This document shows positions 4,204-5,270 of a DNA stretch of 5,270 nt, piece after piece. This DNA comes from a bacterium (GTDB taxonomy: Bacteria > UBA9089 > CG2-30-40-21 > SBAY01), in assembly GCA_030018635.1 (NCBI GenBank), contig JASEHU010000169.1:1-5270 (forward strand), read 5' to 3'. The translations under genes were made by a program, and so were the position numbers. The notes under the pieces are model-generated. The model had not been told where the DNA came from. It saw only the letters and a program-made list of their open reading frames with translations, and made no database searches. Each line of letters opens with the position of its first letter. Position 1 is the stretch's first letter.

Positions 4204-5046
4204 CACTATTGCCTGACGCATAACCTCAATAGGGGCTTTTTCCCCTGTCCAGAGTTCAAATGATAACGCCCCTTGATGAATTAACATACCCAGCCCATTT
4301 TGGGTAAGGCAACCCTTTTCCTTTGCCGCTTTAAGTAAATGGGTTTGCCCTGGATTGTAAATAATATCATAGACAACCTGGTTTGAAGAAAACCAATCGG
4401 GATTGATTAATAACGGGTCATCCTGATGCATACCGCAAGGGGTAGCATTAATCAGGATATCGCAATCCAAAACATTCTCTTCAAATTTCCTATCATTTAA
4501 CCCTACGGTATCTAACCACAATCCATGGAAATGATGTTTAATATCGGCCGACAGCCTTTCTGCCTTGGGCATCTCTATATCCGTCATGGTCATTCTTTTA
4601 ACACCTAACTTAGCCAATGAAAAGCCAATGGCCCGGGCCGCACCACCTGCACCCAGAATAAAAACCTTTTTACCAGCGGGGTCAACCTTCAATTCCTCTC
4701 TTAGTGAGGCGACAAATCCTTTGCCATCAGTATTATCCCCTCTCAATTTCCCATTCTGGACACAAATAGTATTTACCGCACCAATCATACCTGCCTCTTC
4801 TGATAAATCATCCAGATATTTCATGACCAATTCTTTGTGAGGTATGGTCACATTTACCCCGACTATATTTAAGGCAGACAACCCGTTAATGGCTAAAGGT
4901 AGGTCTTCGGATTTAACTCTAAAGGGAAGGTAGACAAAATTCAGATTTAATTCCTTAAAGGCGGCATTGTGCATATCTGGTGAGAGGGTATAATCTATTG
5001 GGTAACCAATCAATCCTACTATCTTTGTTAAGGCATTAATATTCAT
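4189..5046 (-). CDS. aroE: Shikimate dehydrogenase (AroE)
   Basis: A 285-residue enzyme of the usual length; it reduces 3-dehydroshikimate to shikimate in aromatic amino acid and chorismate synthesis. The substrate domain shows YTLSPDMHNAAF (Thr20, Ser22), NVTIPHK (catalytic Lys71), AVNT (Asn92) and GDNTDGKGF (catalytic Asp107). The Rossmann half has GAGGAARA (132-139), INATPCGM (199-206), YDIIYNP (226-232) and NGLGMLIHQGALSFELWTG, all typical. Two oddities are Thr20, where most members have Ser in the SxSP motif, and Asp156 at the end of the second cofactor-domain strand, where NADP-type enzymes usually have Asn-Arg-Thr. I chose ATG 5046 because GGTGA lies eight bases upstream and the resulting N-terminus, MNINALTKIVGLIGYP, is family-like. 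A GTG at 5061 would add five residues and overlap the upstream gene. It starts 8 bp after the preceding gene, so they are probably translated from one transcript. Confidence 0.95.
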   Translation of the reverse strand: MNINALTKIVGLIGYPIDYTLSPDMHNAAFKELNLNFVYLPFRVKSEDLPLAINGLSALNIVGVNVTIPHKELVMKYLDDLSEEAGMIGAVNTICVQNGKLRGDNTDGKGFVASLREELKVDPAGKKVFILGAGGAARAIGFSLAKLGVKRMTMTDIEMPKAERLSADIKHHFHGLWLDTVGLNDRKFEENVLDCDILINATPCGMHQDDPLLINPDWFSSNQVVYDIIYNPGQTHLLKAAKEKGCLTQNGLGMLIHQGALSFELWTGEKAPIEVMRQAIVESRK

Positions 5047-5054
5047 TCTTTCAA

Positions 5055-5059
5055 TCACC
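5055..5059 (-). promoter_or_regulatory. Ribosome site deciding the aroE start
   Basis: On the minus strand GGTGA, complementary to part of the anti-Shine-Dalgarno sequence, lies eight bases before ATG 5046. It overlaps the TGA stop of the upstream gene, which suggests coupled translation. The alternative GTG at 5061 has only a weak GAG upstream. The motif is short, so the start call is probable rather than certain. Confidence 0.5.
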
Positions 5060-5270
5060 ACTCAAAACTCTGAATTACTTCCACGCCTTTTTCCCTGGCA
5101 TATTCAACCACTGTTTCTCTGGCATAATGTGTTATCGCCAGAAGGAATTCTTCTTCTTTATCAATTCTCTTCAATTTCGCTGATAATTCCAGCAAATCAT
5201 CTATATCATCCTTTCCCAACTGAGCCTTTGATTCTCCAATAATTGTTATCTTTATCCCTTTATCCTTGTG
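5055..5270 (-). CDS. 3' end of an unidentified gene, possibly a PD-(D/E)XK nuclease-like protein
   Basis: An open frame enters from the right edge and gives 71 residues before the TGA at 5057-5055. Its 5' part lies outside the window. The fragment reads IKITIIGESKAQLGKDD, then a charged helical stretch (about residues 21-41), then FLLAITHYARETVVEYAREK, and ends in GVEVIQSFEW. A beta strand carrying E-x-K (Glu13, Lys15), followed by a helix and then a strand-helix pair ending in a 'KGVEVI' strand, resembles the C-terminal half of PD-(D/E)XK-type domains in uncharacterised prokaryotic proteins (DUF3782-like). That likeness is from memory of the fold and is tentative. Codon use resembles its neighbours and the frame is intact. 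It ends 8 bp before the chosen aroE start, so it belongs to the same leftward transcript. Confidence 0.6.
   Translation of the reverse strand, partial: HKDKGIKITIIGESKAQLGKDDIDDLLELSAKLKRIDKEEEFLLAITHYARETVVEYAREKGVEVIQSFEW

Overview
The window reads as a chromosomal segment of an AT-rich, Shine-Dalgarno-using bacterium with the standard genetic code. Strong AAGGAGG-type ribosome sites, near-consensus sigma-70 promoters, a tRNA gene with encoded CCA, and a CarD gene followed by a YacL-type PIN/TRAM gene fit a Firmicutes-like or deep-branching, probably uncultured lineage. The phylum cannot be fixed from this window alone.

Layout: the left half is transcribed rightward. It has a repeat-rich leader (1-281) with an extended -10 promoter, carD (282-761), an intrinsic terminator (827-865), a heptad-repeat leader with a hairpin, the PIN/TRAM membrane protein gene (964-1977), a second terminator (1999-2040), a 39-bp inverted repeat (2042-2128), a perfect-consensus promoter and tRNA-Asn(GUU) (2238-2312). 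The right half is transcribed leftward. In transcription order it has the 3' end of a possible PD-(D/E)XK-type protein gene (5270-5055), aroE (5046-4189), dapA (4120-3248) and a UreH/RcnA-like probable nickel/cobalt membrane transporter (3210-2500). The two halves converge in a gene-free stretch (2313-2499) that holds a GC-rich palindrome.

Functionally this is mostly housekeeping: an RNA-polymerase-binding regulator, a PIN/TRAM protein, a tRNA, one step each of lysine/diaminopimelate and aromatic biosynthesis, and a metal transporter. The close spacing on the minus strand suggests co-transcription; the genes do not form one pathway.

The most unusual feature is in the intergenic DNA. Most of the longer gaps carry short arrays with a strict 7-bp period, but each array has a different heptad. 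Several are arranged as inverted repeats, three abut a Shine-Dalgarno sequence, and one runs through the aroE stop codon into the coding sequence. No defence system, CRISPR array, prophage or intact mobile element is visible.
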